IMG/VR virus record: IMGVR_UViG_3300009177_000028
Coordinates: 124,001-188,000 of that record
Source: a virus
Direction: 5' to 3' (one strand)
Length of the DNA: 64,000 nt
Made by a program: the position numbers and the translations under genes. Shown here piece after piece: positions 43,055 to 50,710 of the stretch; positions within the stretch are counted from its first letter, which is position 1, and the number at the start of each line of letters is the position of its first letter. The notes under the pieces were generated by a model. It worked only from the letters and a program-made list of their open reading frames with translations, had not been told where the DNA came from and did no database searches.

Positions 43055-43273
43055 ATGAGCGACAACAACGGCAACAAGAGCGAAGGTAGCATCAAGACCG
43101 ACAAGCGGAAGCAGTCTCTCTACTTTCCGGAGAGCATGCTCCAAGAGATCAAGGAGGAGGCGGCTCGGCTGGATCGTAGTCTGTCGTGGGTGGTTCAGCG
43201 TGCATGGAAGCTGGCACGCACCGAAGTCAAGAATCTGCCCAGCGTCTCCGACATCGAGACGGAGGACGAGTAA
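43055..43273 (+). CDS. Ribbon-helix-helix-like protein (TIGR04563-like)
   Basis: 72 residues. The core TDKRKQSLYFPESMLQEIKE, then EEAARLDRSLSWVVQRAWKLA, is what I remember of TIGR04563, a family largely confined to Myxococcota. A basic beta-strand followed by two helices suggests a DNA-binding RHH dimer. It is the best host clue in the window. GAAAGG upstream. Confidence 0.7.
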   Translation: MSDNNGNKSEGSIKTDKRKQSLYFPESMLQEIKEEAARLDRSLSWVVQRAWKLARTEVKNLPSVSDIETEDE

Positions 43274-43281
43274 TCGTACCA

Positions 43282-43323
43282 CCTACACCCTGCCCATTAG
43301 TGAGAGCTAGTGGGCAGGAGTAG
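43282..43323 (+). repeat. CCTAC-GTAG intergenic hairpin, copy 7
   Basis: CCTACacCCTGCCCATTAG pairs with CTAGTGGGCAGgaGTAG. It is fused to palindromic element copy 7. Confidence 0.72.
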
Positions 43324-43356
43324 TTGGCATGCTTGCATGTTGCACATCTCATGCCA
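43320..43356 (+). repeat. TTGGCAT palindromic element, copy 7
   Basis: GTAGTTGGCATGCTTGCATG then TTGCACATCTCATGCCA. Confidence 0.65.
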
Positions 43357-43392
43357 CGGGGCGCCAGGCCCACACTCACCCACAATTCAGCG

Positions 43393-43408
43393 TGGCACAT
43401 GACTTGCA
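43393..43408 (+). promoter_or_regulatory. Sigma-54-type promoter
   Basis: TGGCAC-ATGAC-TTGCA matches the RpoN consensus TGGCAC-N5-TTGCW exactly, with GG and GC ten bases apart. It lies 59 bases upstream of the ATG at 43,467. A sigma-70-like alternative (TTGCAT, 16 bases, TACAAT) overlaps just downstream. Confidence 0.5.
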
Positions 43409-43466
43409 TGTAATTGCATGGTCAATCAAAAGTGCTACAATTGATCAAAAGGAAAAGGAGGTTATC

Positions 43467-43700
43467 ATGTTTGGTATGAACAAGGCGCACATTGACACCG
43501 TCTATCAGCGAGAGGACGACATGTCCGACCTGATGCGCCGATGTCGGATGGCCCTCGACATGGGAGCCTCCAAGGAAGAAGTTCACGACATCTGCATCCA
43601 AGCGGGTCAAAGTGAGGAACAAGCCTACTTGACCTACATCGCAGCCAAGCTGCTCACACGTGACGAAGCGTGCGAGACTGGCGCCCGAAAGGTGGCCTGA
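43467..43700 (+). CDS. Hypothetical helical protein, 77 aa
   Basis: Small, acidic, predicted all-helical (SDLMRRCRMALDMGASKEEVHD, EEQAYLTYIAAKLL). Strong site AAGGAGG seven bases before the ATG. It is the only gene here with a consensus sigma-54 promoter. Unrecognised. Confidence 0.6.
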   Translation: MFGMNKAHIDTVYQREDDMSDLMRRCRMALDMGASKEEVHDICIQAGQSEEQAYLTYIAAKLLTRDEACETGARKVA

Positions 43701-43701
43701 C

Positions 43702-44178
43702 ATGTACTCCAAAGAGATCAAAGGTAGTTGGTTCGGCGTGACCATTCCCGAATGGTTGCGAGCCTTCGACTGTCGGTCCAGCGAGGACGATATCGCACCT
43801 CGTACTCCCTGGGGCTCCTATCTCTGGTCAAGTGAGAGAGCTGCCGTGGACCTGGGCCTGCGTGCGGAAGGTGTCTACAACGACACTACGCCCGTGGGCT
43901 GCTCCACCTACATCGATGCTCGTACGGCTCCTGAGTCGGAGTTGAAACGACAGGTGGAGAATATGGTGGCAGAGGCGACCAGACTTCGGGAGGAGTACCT
44001 AGAAGGGAAGAAGTTTCCCGATACTGAGGGACAAGGTGGGAGTTGTCTCTACATGCCGGTGGCTGTCTGCCTGAGTAACTTCGGGTGGTCGGTCCTGGCA
44101 GATCGGACCCAAGGAATCGTTCGCCGGTTTGGCTACAATGCCACACCCAAACGTACCAAGAAAGGAAGTGTGCGATGA
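43702..44178 (+). CDS. Hypothetical protein, 158 aa
   Basis: Unrecognised; Trp-rich N-terminal half, a helical stretch near residues 75-100 and a basic C-terminus. The ATG follows the previous stop by one base, and the stop overlaps the next start as ATGA, so it is part of a coupled run from 43,467 to 45,717. Confidence 0.58.
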   Translation: MYSKEIKGSWFGVTIPEWLRAFDCRSSEDDIAPRTPWGSYLWSSERAAVDLGLRAEGVYNDTTPVGCSTYIDARTAPESELKRQVENMVAEATRLREEYLEGKKFPDTEGQGGSCLYMPVAVCLSNFGWSVLADRTQGIVRRFGYNATPKRTKKGSVR

Positions 44179-44777
44179 GCAAGTACAAGGGTGACGGGGC
44201 GTTGGAGCAGATCAACCCCGAGCGACTTACCTTGGGGTGTGTGGTGCGCATGCCCTACGGAAGTGGGGAAGTGCCTGCCTTTGGTGACAGTGTCATCATC
44301 GGTATCCACGTCTCCTACTCTTCCAAGCGAACGAGTAAGGAGCGGTGCGATAAGCGCCACTACGAGACTCTCGCACAAGCTCTTACCCAAGCGCAGGATG
44401 GCGACTTCGTGGTGGTGAGTCTGGCTCGCCCCTACGTGTACGCCAACAACCCCTTCGTCTCTACACCGGGCTGGCTGGTCGGGTGCGAGAAGTACGAGGT
44501 GATGGGAGACCGCATCATCGACACCCACAAGGTGGTGGTTCAGAGCACGGGTGAGTATGCCACCTACAACATCAAACCTGCGCTCCATTCGTGGGAGGTG
44601 GTGGTTGGCAACATCGGGAGCGTCTATCGCGACTTGTCGGAGAGCGCGGCCCGAGCCACCTACAAGGTGTACGTAGAGAACAGCAAGTGGCAGGGTGGAC
44701 GTGCCAGTGGGGAAAGCGTCACTCTCTTCTGCGATGGTGAGATTGTGGAGGAGCATGTGGGGACGGTGGAAGGATGA
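44175..44777 (+). CDS. Hypothetical beta-rich protein, 200 aa
   Basis: Alternating hydrophobic strands (DGDFVVVSLARPYVYAN, THKVVVQSTGEYATYNIKP). No recognised family. ATGA-coupled on both sides. Confidence 0.58.
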   Translation: MSKYKGDGALEQINPERLTLGCVVRMPYGSGEVPAFGDSVIIGIHVSYSSKRTSKERCDKRHYETLAQALTQAQDGDFVVVSLARPYVYANNPFVSTPGWLVGCEKYEVMGDRIIDTHKVVVQSTGEYATYNIKPALHSWEVVVGNIGSVYRDLSESAARATYKVYVENSKWQGGRASGESVTLFCDGEIVEEHVGTVEG

Positions 44778-45016
44778 TTACATACCTCGACCCCAAACAA
44801 GTCATTGCCAAGCGCCAGACCACTCCTCCCCACAACCGGAGTCGCAGTGGGTATGGCAACAAGCTGCCTACATCCTGGGAGCTTCAACTACAGGACAAGC
44901 GGTGGAGGCGGGTGTACGTGATTCAGTGGAGCAACGCTGGATCCGCCTACATCCTGGTCAAAGGTGAGAAGTTGTTCCTGGGTTCCTACGAACCCTCCTA
45001 TGAAGGGAAGGTGTGA
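44774..45016 (+). CDS. Hypothetical protein, 80 aa
   Basis: Basic, beta-rich (WELQLQDKRWRRVYVIQW), perhaps an SH3-like or RNA-binding fold. Starts in ATGA overlap. Unrecognised. Confidence 0.55.
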   Translation: MITYLDPKQVIAKRQTTPPHNRSRSGYGNKLPTSWELQLQDKRWRRVYVIQWSNAGSAYILVKGEKLFLGSYEPSYEGKV

Positions 45017-45017
45017 G

Positions 45018-45398
45018 ATGGGCTGGGATAAAGCATGCGGAGATGAGCAGTGTGAGGGATGTGACGCCACCCTGGAGGAAGGGGAGGACATGTATGTCCA
45101 AGGGGACAGCGTGTACTGCGAAGGGTGCAACGAGGACCGCTTGGATGACGAAGCGGGTGAATGGGATGAATTGGACTACATGGACCGTGAAGGTGACTAT
45201 CCCATCGATGGGGTAGGATTCGCGGACCCTGGTGGTCACTCGGCCCTACGTGCAGCTACACCCAACAACCCAAGGGACTGCGATTGTCCTACCTGTGGGG
45301 CGGAGGACGTTCTGACCCGCATCGACCGTCAACGTGGGTATCAGTGCGACAGGTGCGCTGATCGGGCGGAAGGTCGGAGCGGGTACGGAGACTACTGA
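45018..45398 (+). CDS. Double zinc-ribbon protein, 126 aa
   Basis: Two four-Cys sets: CEGCDATLEEGEDMYVQGD with YCEGC (about residues 12-38), and CPTCGAEDV with YQCDRC (about 92-115), separated by an acidic linker. Probably a nucleic-acid or protein-binding adaptor. Followed one base after its stop by the receiver gene. Confidence 0.62.
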   Translation: MGWDKACGDEQCEGCDATLEEGEDMYVQGDSVYCEGCNEDRLDDEAGEWDELDYMDREGDYPIDGVGFADPGGHSALRAATPNNPRDCDCPTCGAEDVLTRIDRQRGYQCDRCADRAEGRSGYGDY

Positions 45399-45399
45399 C

Positions 45400-45717
45400 A
45401 TGAAGACACTGGTGCTGGTGGAGGATGATCTGATGCTTGCTAGCACCTTCATTCGGGTGTTGGGCAAAACTCACAACATCCTCCACTTCCTGACAGTCAA
45501 GGATGCCAGAGCACATCTGGCCTTGAATCCCACACCTGATGTCCTCCTCCTGGATCGTCAGGTGGGGTATGACAATGGGTGGGCGTTGCGGGAGGAGGTG
45601 GGTACGGGTGTCAGGGTGGTCCTGATGACGGGCGCTCCTCCCCAAGGCAATTCACTTACCTTCTTCCACAAGGGAGTAGATAACATACAAAAACTTATCA
45701 GTATGGTAGAAGGCTAA
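45400..45717 (+). CDS. Stand-alone receiver domain protein A
   Basis: 105 residues: acidic pair in LVEDDLM, phosphoacceptor Asp in LLLDRQVG, Thr in VLMTGAP and Lys in FFHKGV (the usual Pro after Lys is missing). No output domain. Last gene of the coupled run; a hairpin follows directly. Confidence 0.85.
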   Translation: MKTLVLVEDDLMLASTFIRVLGKTHNILHFLTVKDARAHLALNPTPDVLLLDRQVGYDNGWALREEVGTGVRVVLMTGAPPQGNSLTFFHKGVDNIQKLISMVEG

Positions 45718-45721
45718 ACTT

Positions 45722-45764
45722 CCTACACCCTGCCTATTAGAATTATCTAGTGGGCAGAAGTAGG
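45722..45764 (+). repeat. CCTAC-GTAGG intergenic hairpin, copy 8
   Basis: CCTACacCCTGCCTATTAGA pairs with TCTAGTGGGCAGaaGTAGG. Confidence 0.72.
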
Positions 45765-45808
45765 GGGATTCATCCTGAATCTTCTGAGACAAGGAAAGAG
45801 GAGAGCGC

Positions 45809-46363
45809 ATGAATAAGTTGGTGTATGCGGTAGTGGTTGCCTTGGCAGCGGTGGTGGGATGTGCAGCTCCGGTGGGAGACAAGTCGGAGCAGGTGGGACA
45901 GGTCAGTCAGGCGCTGGTTACCTTCGACCCTGCGACAGGGACGGGGTTTGTGGGGAAAGGTGATATCCAGCTTCCCTTCGGGTGGAACAATGCCACCTTG
46001 CAGGCCAATGCAAGTTCGCTCACCTTCACCTACCAGAGCAGCGCCACCTACGAGGCGGTGTGCGAGTGGACCACCGGTGAAGGGACTCGTGGTCAACGGA
46101 CCCACGATGTCACACACACCAAGACCAGTGTGGTCAACGACACCATCTCCTACGATGCTCGCACCCACAAGCAGGTGGACGGATTCTTCCTGACAGGGTA
46201 CGGCAGTGTGACCGAAGGTGGGGAACCTGTTCCCGAGGTAGGAGGACCCTGCCCTGGCAACCCTGGAACGGATGGGGTGTGGGTCAGTGTGGTCCTGCTC
46301 AACTCCACGGGTGGGGGCTTGTGGGTGACCAACGCAGCGGGTGGGACGGCTCAGCTTCTGTAG
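45809..46363 (+). CDS. Secreted lipoprotein, 184 aa
   Basis: Signal peptide MNKLVYAVVVALAAVVGC with lipobox Cys18. The mature part is beta-rich and Thr/Gly-rich with two Cys (about 86 and 150). No enzyme motif. It could be a superinfection-exclusion or envelope lipoprotein. GAAAGAGGAGAG precedes the ATG. Confidence 0.68.
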   Translation: MNKLVYAVVVALAAVVGCAAPVGDKSEQVGQVSQALVTFDPATGTGFVGKGDIQLPFGWNNATLQANASSLTFTYQSSATYEAVCEWTTGEGTRGQRTHDVTHTKTSVVNDTISYDARTHKQVDGFFLTGYGSVTEGGEPVPEVGGPCPGNPGTDGVWVSVVLLNSTGGGLWVTNAAGGTAQLL

Positions 46364-46372
46364 AGATACTTT

Positions 46373-46445
46373 CTACATCCTGCCGATTATTCGTCTGGCT
46401 GATAAACTCGGTTTATTCGTCTGGCAGATAGTCGGCAGTAGTAGG
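46373..46445 (+). repeat. CTAC-GTAG intergenic hairpin, copy 9 (expanded loop)
   Basis: CTACatCCTGCCGA pairs with TCGGCAGtaGTAG. The loop is enlarged by a 13-base direct repeat TTATTCGTCTGGC present twice. The 3' arm runs into AGGAGG. Confidence 0.65.
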
Positions 46446-46460
46446 AGGTGTGTCATGTAA
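46443..46460 (+). other. Start-stop codon pair behind a strong ribosome site
   Basis: AGGAGG is followed, seven bases later, by ATG immediately followed by TAA. Nothing else is encoded in that frame. It is either the relic of a lost gene or a ribosome-holding regulatory start-stop. Confidence 0.4.
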
Positions 46461-46612
46461 TCGGCTAACTAACTTGTTTACCCGATAGTGTGGGAAACCC
46501 TGAGAGTGTGTCGCGACATTCAAGACATGGTGTATTGAATGGGCGCATGTGAGAATCCACGATACCCCAAGAGCTTTTGACGACAATGTAGTTCTAAGTC
46601 TTCTATTACTCG

Positions 46613-46656
46613 CCTATAACCGAAACCTGCCGAAAGGGTGGGGAGTAGGTTATGGG
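46613..46656 (+). repeat. Intergenic hairpin, divergent copy 12
   Basis: CCTATAACC pairs with GGTTATGGG over nine positions, with ACCTGCC and GGGTGGG inside; it lies 36 bases before the next ATG. It looks like a diverged relative of the CCTAC-GTAGG hairpins. Confidence 0.4.
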
Positions 46657-46691
46657 CGCACATAGAGGGATTAGAAAGGAAAGGCAAGACC

Positions 46692-47156
46692 ATGCACGAC
46701 ATCAACGGCAAACCACTTCACATCGGCTCGGACATCTACTCTTCCCTACATGGACTCTGCAAGATCGTCGGTGTGCGAGAGGAGCACAATCCCGACCAGG
46801 GAGGAGCTTGCATCGAGGTAAACTCCTACACTCGGGGTGGAGGTATCATCCTTCGCACTCACGAGCACAAGGTGACCAAGGTGCGTACTTGGAAGGAGAT
46901 GGCGGATGAATCCCTACGGGTGCAGGATGCCTGCAACCTGTCGGGAGTGGTCCACGCTTTCTCTACCATCATCACCGAGGTGCGCACACGGTTGGACAGT
47001 GAGGGCCAGGGTGGGACGGACAACGTCAACAACCATCCTGTCTGTCGTCTCTTCTCCGACAAGATTGCTTCCCTGACGGGTACGCAATTCTGCAACGATG
47101 ACGCACACCAAAACTTCTCCGATGCCTACAAGTGGGCACACGAGCAGAGCAAGTGA
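46692..47156 (+). CDS. Hypothetical protein, 154 aa
   Basis: N-terminal part MHDINGKPLHIGSDIY resembles a small beta-barrel; the rest is helical. AAAGGAAAGG upstream. Stop overlaps the next start as GTGA. Unrecognised. Confidence 0.58.
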   Translation: MHDINGKPLHIGSDIYSSLHGLCKIVGVREEHNPDQGGACIEVNSYTRGGGIILRTHEHKVTKVRTWKEMADESLRVQDACNLSGVVHAFSTIITEVRTRLDSEGQGGTDNVNNHPVCRLFSDKIASLTGTQFCNDDAHQNFSDAYKWAHEQSK

Positions 47157-47368
47157 GCAAGAAGCCTACTTACTCCCTGGTGAAGGGAGATGTCTTCATC
47201 GGGTCTGACTTGCAAGCCTGGACGGTGGACGAAGTGGTCAAACCGGAGGGCTGGAACACACTTCCGCAGATTGGGGAAAAGCCCAAGGTGTGGGAGGTGA
47301 GAGCACATCGGGGCCAAGCCAATCGGCGCTTCTACTACCACGGCACACGTTTGGTGGAAGTCAAGTAG
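47153..47368 (+). CDS. Hypothetical protein, 71 aa (GTG start)
   Basis: GTG overlapping the previous TGA; short beta-rich protein (GDVFIGSDLQAWTVDEVV). Its opening resembles the start of its upstream neighbour, hinting at a common small-barrel fold. Unrecognised. Confidence 0.52.
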   Translation: MSKKPTYSLVKGDVFIGSDLQAWTVDEVVKPEGWNTLPQIGEKPKVWEVRAHRGQANRRFYYHGTRLVEVK

Positions 47369-47762
47369 TTACGCGCACTTAGGTGAGACATTATCGGTAT
47401 GGCGATAAGAATATCGCTATAGCGATAAAAAGTCTGTAACCACTTGGAACTACAGGGGAATGCGCGAACTAGGGCGCGAGAGTCGGAGGTGTAGGGCGGG
47501 CTGGGCCTGGGGTGGTTGGCATGTTTGCATGTAGCAAAAAGGGTGCCACCTGCCGCTGGAGCTTCTGGGAGGCGCACCCGCACCTACCTTCTGCTTCAAT
47601 TCTTTTGCAATTGAGCGTTTCTTAGTGGCGCATGTGAAAGCGCGCTCCCATAATGAATGGCCAGCGCAAACAAACGAATGAGAGGGGTGGGACAATGAAG
47701 CTGGGAATCTGACAACGGCAATTCAACCTGCAACCTCAACCTACAGAGAAGGATAATCAACC
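47369..47762. other. 394-base intergenic region with palindromes
   Basis: No gene supported. It holds a perfect 16-bp palindrome TATCGCTATAGCGATA (47,412-47,427) preceded by a half-site GGCGATAA. It also holds palindromic element copy 8, and a CAAACGAATGAG word (about 47,671-47,682) also present in the leader motif at 61.96 kb. Confidence 0.5.
47512..47548 (+). repeat. TTGGCAT palindromic element, copy 8
   Basis: GTGGTTGGCATGTTTGCATG then TAGCAAAAAGGGTGCCA. Confidence 0.6.
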
Positions 47763-48092
47763 ATGGCAATGCGAGCAATCAACGAAGTTCACGACAGCGC
47801 AATCATCCGACAGTTGGTCACGATGGACGAGATGGACCTCTTCATGTCCACCTTCGACCAGACTGTCACGGTAGGTGAGCATCCACTAACCTTCTCGGGA
47901 TGGGCAATCAAGAATGAAGTGCAGGTGATGCAGTGTGCGTCCGAGTGCGACATCGCCTTGGGGCTGCTGGCGCTGTCTCCCATCTTTCAGCACAAGGACT
48001 ACGCGGATGACGCCTTGTACGAGGTGGGATGTCTGATGCACGGTAGCGAAGAAGAATACATCAACTTCTTGATGTTGATCAGCAATCGCTGA
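47763..48092 (+). CDS. Hypothetical protein, 109 aa
   Basis: Acidic helical protein, Met-rich start region (MDEMDLFMSTFDQ). AAGGA lies nine bases before the ATG. Followed by hairpin copy 10. Unrecognised. Confidence 0.58.
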   Translation: MAMRAINEVHDSAIIRQLVTMDEMDLFMSTFDQTVTVGEHPLTFSGWAIKNEVQVMQCASECDIALGLLALSPIFQHKDYADDALYEVGCLMHGSEEEYINFLMLISNR

Positions 48093-48096
48093 TTGT

Positions 48097-48141
48097 CCTA
48101 CACCCTGCCCATAACTGGAAACGGTTGTGGGCATGAGTAGG
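48097..48141 (+). repeat. CCTAC-GTAGG intergenic hairpin, copy 10
   Basis: CCTACacCCTGCCCATAAC pairs with GGTTGTGGGCAtgaGTAGG. Confidence 0.7.
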
Positions 48142-48169
48142 CGAATCAACGCCAACAACGGAGGATGTC

Positions 48170-48763
48170 ATGTTGAATCAAAAGAACCAAACATGCCACA
48201 TGAAGCACTTCTGTGAGCGTGAGTCGTTCAATCGGAAGCGCCGGTTGTACACCGATGGGAGCTACCGTGAGTCAAGGTACGAGGTGTGGGATCCTTACTA
48301 CCGGGGTGGTCCTGACGAGGTACCCGATGAGGTGCTGGTGTACGAGGCCGAATCCAAAGAGGAGTGTGAGGCTTACATGGCCACGCAGGGTAAGGCATTG
48401 GAGCTTCGGGAGAACGGTGTGTGTCAGGTGTGCGACCTGTACGAGAAGCGTCAGGCGCACCTTCGGGATGGACGTGTGGATCCCTTCTACCTGGTGGTTT
48501 CAGGTACGAGTCGCCACTACGGTGGACCCGAAGAGGGTGGATGGTGGTACAACTGGACGGAGATTCTGGAGGTGCGCCGAGCGTTCACCTTTCAGGAGGG
48601 ACTCCGACAAGCTCGTGAGTTGAGAGATAAGTACCCACAACCTAAGTACGACATCTACTCGTGCGCCAACGATGGTGAGCCCAATACGGAGATTACCCTC
48701 TGTTACGGGGAAGCGGATCCACGTTGGCCACATGAGAGTACAGAAAGGCCAAGGTACGAGTGA
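48170..48763 (+). CDS. Hypothetical protein, 197 aa
   Basis: Hydrophilic with six Cys including CQVCDLY (about residue 85); Tyr/Trp/Gly-rich centre (HYGGPEEGGWWYNW). GGAGG upstream. It opens a coupled run to 50,893. Unrecognised. Confidence 0.58.
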   Translation: MLNQKNQTCHMKHFCERESFNRKRRLYTDGSYRESRYEVWDPYYRGGPDEVPDEVLVYEAESKEECEAYMATQGKALELRENGVCQVCDLYEKRQAHLRDGRVDPFYLVVSGTSRHYGGPEEGGWWYNWTEILEVRRAFTFQEGLRQARELRDKYPQPKYDIYSCANDGEPNTEITLCYGEADPRWPHESTERPRYE

Positions 48764-48987
48764 TGGAAGTCCAGGTGGAGAAAGAGCACATGGTGGCGGA
48801 GCTGGTGGGTAACTTCGATGATGTCACCTGCGTGGTGGTACATTGTCAGGACTACGACCACTTTCGCCGACTTCCGCAGGTGGTCTCCTACCAGGGAATC
48901 CTGTGTGGGAAAACGGGGTGGAACTCGGATACCAACCGAGCCCACTATCAAAGCAACGCATCGCTGGTCAAAGTGGAGAGGAGGTAG
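48763..48987 (+). CDS. Hypothetical protein, 74 aa
   Basis: Small alpha/beta protein (HMVAELVGNFDDVTCVVVHC). The ATG at 48,763 overlaps the previous stop; a GTG three bases earlier is equivalent. Unrecognised. Confidence 0.52.
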   Translation: MEVQVEKEHMVAELVGNFDDVTCVVVHCQDYDHFRRLPQVVSYQGILCGKTGWNSDTNRAHYQSNASLVKVERR

Positions 48988-48991
48988 GACA

Positions 48992-49192
48992 ATGGCGGTC
49001 AAGGTATCGGACTTGAAGGATCAGATAGGTGTGGGTGGCCCTCACCCTATCCTCTACTGTCGGTGTTGTGGGGGAGAGTATTCGGCCAACAAAGGCGATT
49101 ACTTTCTCCTACCTCCTGACGAAGTGATGACTTGTTGTGAGCAAGAGTTGGTGCTTGTCACCAAACGTGTGGTGTATCAAGAGACAAGCTGA
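48992..49192 (+). CDS. Small zinc-ribbon protein, 66 aa
   Basis: CRCCGGEYSANKGDYFLLP followed by CCEQELVLV gives a four-Cys site. GGAGG upstream. The stop overlaps the receiver start by one base. Confidence 0.6.
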   Translation: MAVKVSDLKDQIGVGGPHPILYCRCCGGEYSANKGDYFLLPPDEVMTCCEQELVLVTKRVVYQETS

Positions 49193-49608
49193 TGGGAGTT
49201 GCTGCACACACCATCCTCATTGTTGAGGATAACAACGACATTCGGCTTCTTTTCACCGCAGTGTTCACCTTATGTGGGATGAATGTTCTTGCCACCCGCA
49301 CACTTAGGGATGCATGTCGGGCATTCGAGGCAGGTGTTCAGATTGACGCCATTATGGTAGATTACACATTACCGGATGGTGTAGGTCCCAACATCTTGAC
49401 CCTTCTGGGCGACAAGTTGCCTAAGGTGCGAGTGTTGGTAACTGGACACGATATCACACATCCTGGTTTCAGTGAATGCTTCACCAAACCAGTAGACATG
49501 GGCCTACTTTGTAGGTCGGTTCGTTCAGGATTGGAGAAGGTATACCATGCAACTAGCGAAGCAAGTGGAACATGCGGGCAAGTCGGTCAAGGTGTTCTAC
49601 GACCCTGA
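49192..49608 (+). CDS. Stand-alone receiver domain protein B
   Basis: 138 residues with all receiver landmarks: VEDNND, phosphoacceptor in MVDYTLPDG, Thr in VLVTGHD and TKPVD. The last 20 residues overlap the next gene by 62 bases and are probably a tail. Confidence 0.85.
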   Translation: MGVAAHTILIVEDNNDIRLLFTAVFTLCGMNVLATRTLRDACRAFEAGVQIDAIMVDYTLPDGVGPNILTLLGDKLPKVRVLVTGHDITHPGFSECFTKPVDMGLLCRSVRSGLEKVYHATSEASGTCGQVGQGVLRP

Positions 49609-50164
49609 TCCGCTCAACCCGCGCAAGGAGTGGGACAACGGCACCATCATGCTTCATTGGCATCCGAGGTACGACCTTGGAGACAAGAAGGTGGAGCGGT
49701 GCACGGCGGATGAGGTGCGAGAGGAGTACCAGGACAGGGGTGACCCGGTCCTCTGTATTCTCCCTCTTTACCTGTACGACCATTCGGGTCTGAGTGTCAG
49801 CACGGGTGGCTTCTCCTGTCGGTTCGACTCGGGCCAGGTGGGATGGGTCATCATCACTCAGTCCAAGAAGGAGGAGATGGGATTCCCCGATAACTACACT
49901 ACGGAGATGTACGAGGAAGTCATCAAACAGGATGTCAAGACCTACGATGACTACCTGACCGGACAGGTGTTCGGATACGAGGTGGAGGGGCGAGATGGTG
50001 ACACCCTGGACTCCTGTTGGGGTTTCGTGGGTGACATGGAGGATTGCCTCTCCGAAGGTAAGAGTGCAGCCGAAGGGTGCGAGGATCCTGCGGTTGCTCG
50101 GGAGGTGGAGGAGCTACAGGCACGGGCCACCTACGCTGGTGTGGGTGGAAAGGAGGAGTCATGA
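49547..50164 (+). CDS. Conserved phage/plasmid protein, 205 aa
   Basis: The C-terminal pattern YDDYLTGQVFGYEVE ... TLDSCWGFVGD and the earlier LYLYDHSGLSVSTGGFSCRF are ones I recognise from small proteins in many phages and plasmids with no known function. GAGAAGG precedes the ATG, which lies inside the receiver B gene. ATGA-coupled to the next gene. Confidence 0.65.
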   Translation: MQLAKQVEHAGKSVKVFYDPDPLNPRKEWDNGTIMLHWHPRYDLGDKKVERCTADEVREEYQDRGDPVLCILPLYLYDHSGLSVSTGGFSCRFDSGQVGWVIITQSKKEEMGFPDNYTTEMYEEVIKQDVKTYDDYLTGQVFGYEVEGRDGDTLDSCWGFVGDMEDCLSEGKSAAEGCEDPAVAREVEELQARATYAGVGGKEES

Positions 50165-50415
50165 GAGAGTTTCGTTGCACACGTATCACCCCATTCGGCC
50201 ACCCCTACAACACCAACGCCCCGGCCTACATGGACACCTCGGCTCGCCAAGGCCACTACGTCCACGCACGGGATGAGGTGGAGGCTTACAACAAGATGGC
50301 AAAGGAGTTTCCGGAAGACATTGAAGGCAAACCTCTGACGGAAACCTTCACGGTCGAATTCGTCAAGGATGTTACGGCCTGGTATGCTCCAAAGGAAAAG
50401 AAGGTGGGACCATGA
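50161..50415 (+). CDS. Hypothetical protein, 84 aa
   Basis: Starts in an ATGA overlap and ends in another. Basic, mixed alpha/beta, ending AWYAPKEKKVGP. Unrecognised. Confidence 0.55.
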   Translation: MREFRCTRITPFGHPYNTNAPAYMDTSARQGHYVHARDEVEAYNKMAKEFPEDIEGKPLTETFTVEFVKDVTAWYAPKEKKVGP

Positions 50416-50699
50416 ACGACAACAAGCGTTTTCGTAATTCCGAATCGCGCAACCTGATGGCGTTCGTGCTCGCACTCGACCCCACCATGCGAGATACTCT
50501 CCGACAGTTGCTTCGCATGGGGGCGTACAACATCCGGCACGACCACATGTACGTGCTCAACAAGGAGACTGGGAAGTATGACTACCTCCCGGATCCTACT
50601 GCGTGGAATGCCGACCTGGACGCCTTTGGTGGGAAGAACAACATGGGTGTCACCATGTTGCGCACACGTCAGGGCGAGTGGTTTCTCAACGGCTGCTGA
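50412..50699 (+). CDS. Hypothetical protein, 95 aa
   Basis: Basic N-terminus (NDNKRFRNSESRNL) then helices; ATGA-coupled to the previous gene. Unrecognised. Confidence 0.55.
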   Translation: MNDNKRFRNSESRNLMAFVLALDPTMRDTLRQLLRMGAYNIRHDHMYVLNKETGKYDYLPDPTAWNADLDAFGGKNNMGVTMLRTRQGEWFLNGC

Positions 50700-50710
50700 A
50701 AGGAGCACAC

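Noticed and set aside
36617-47548. TTGGCAT elements as sigma-54 promoters
   Set aside because: TGGCAY and TTGCA are present, but GG and GC are seven bases apart instead of ten, so RpoN could not bind in the normal way.
38561-48141. The CCTAC-GTAGG hairpins as ordinary Rho-independent terminators
   Set aside because: None is followed by a T-run; they are followed by palindromic elements or ribosome sites instead.
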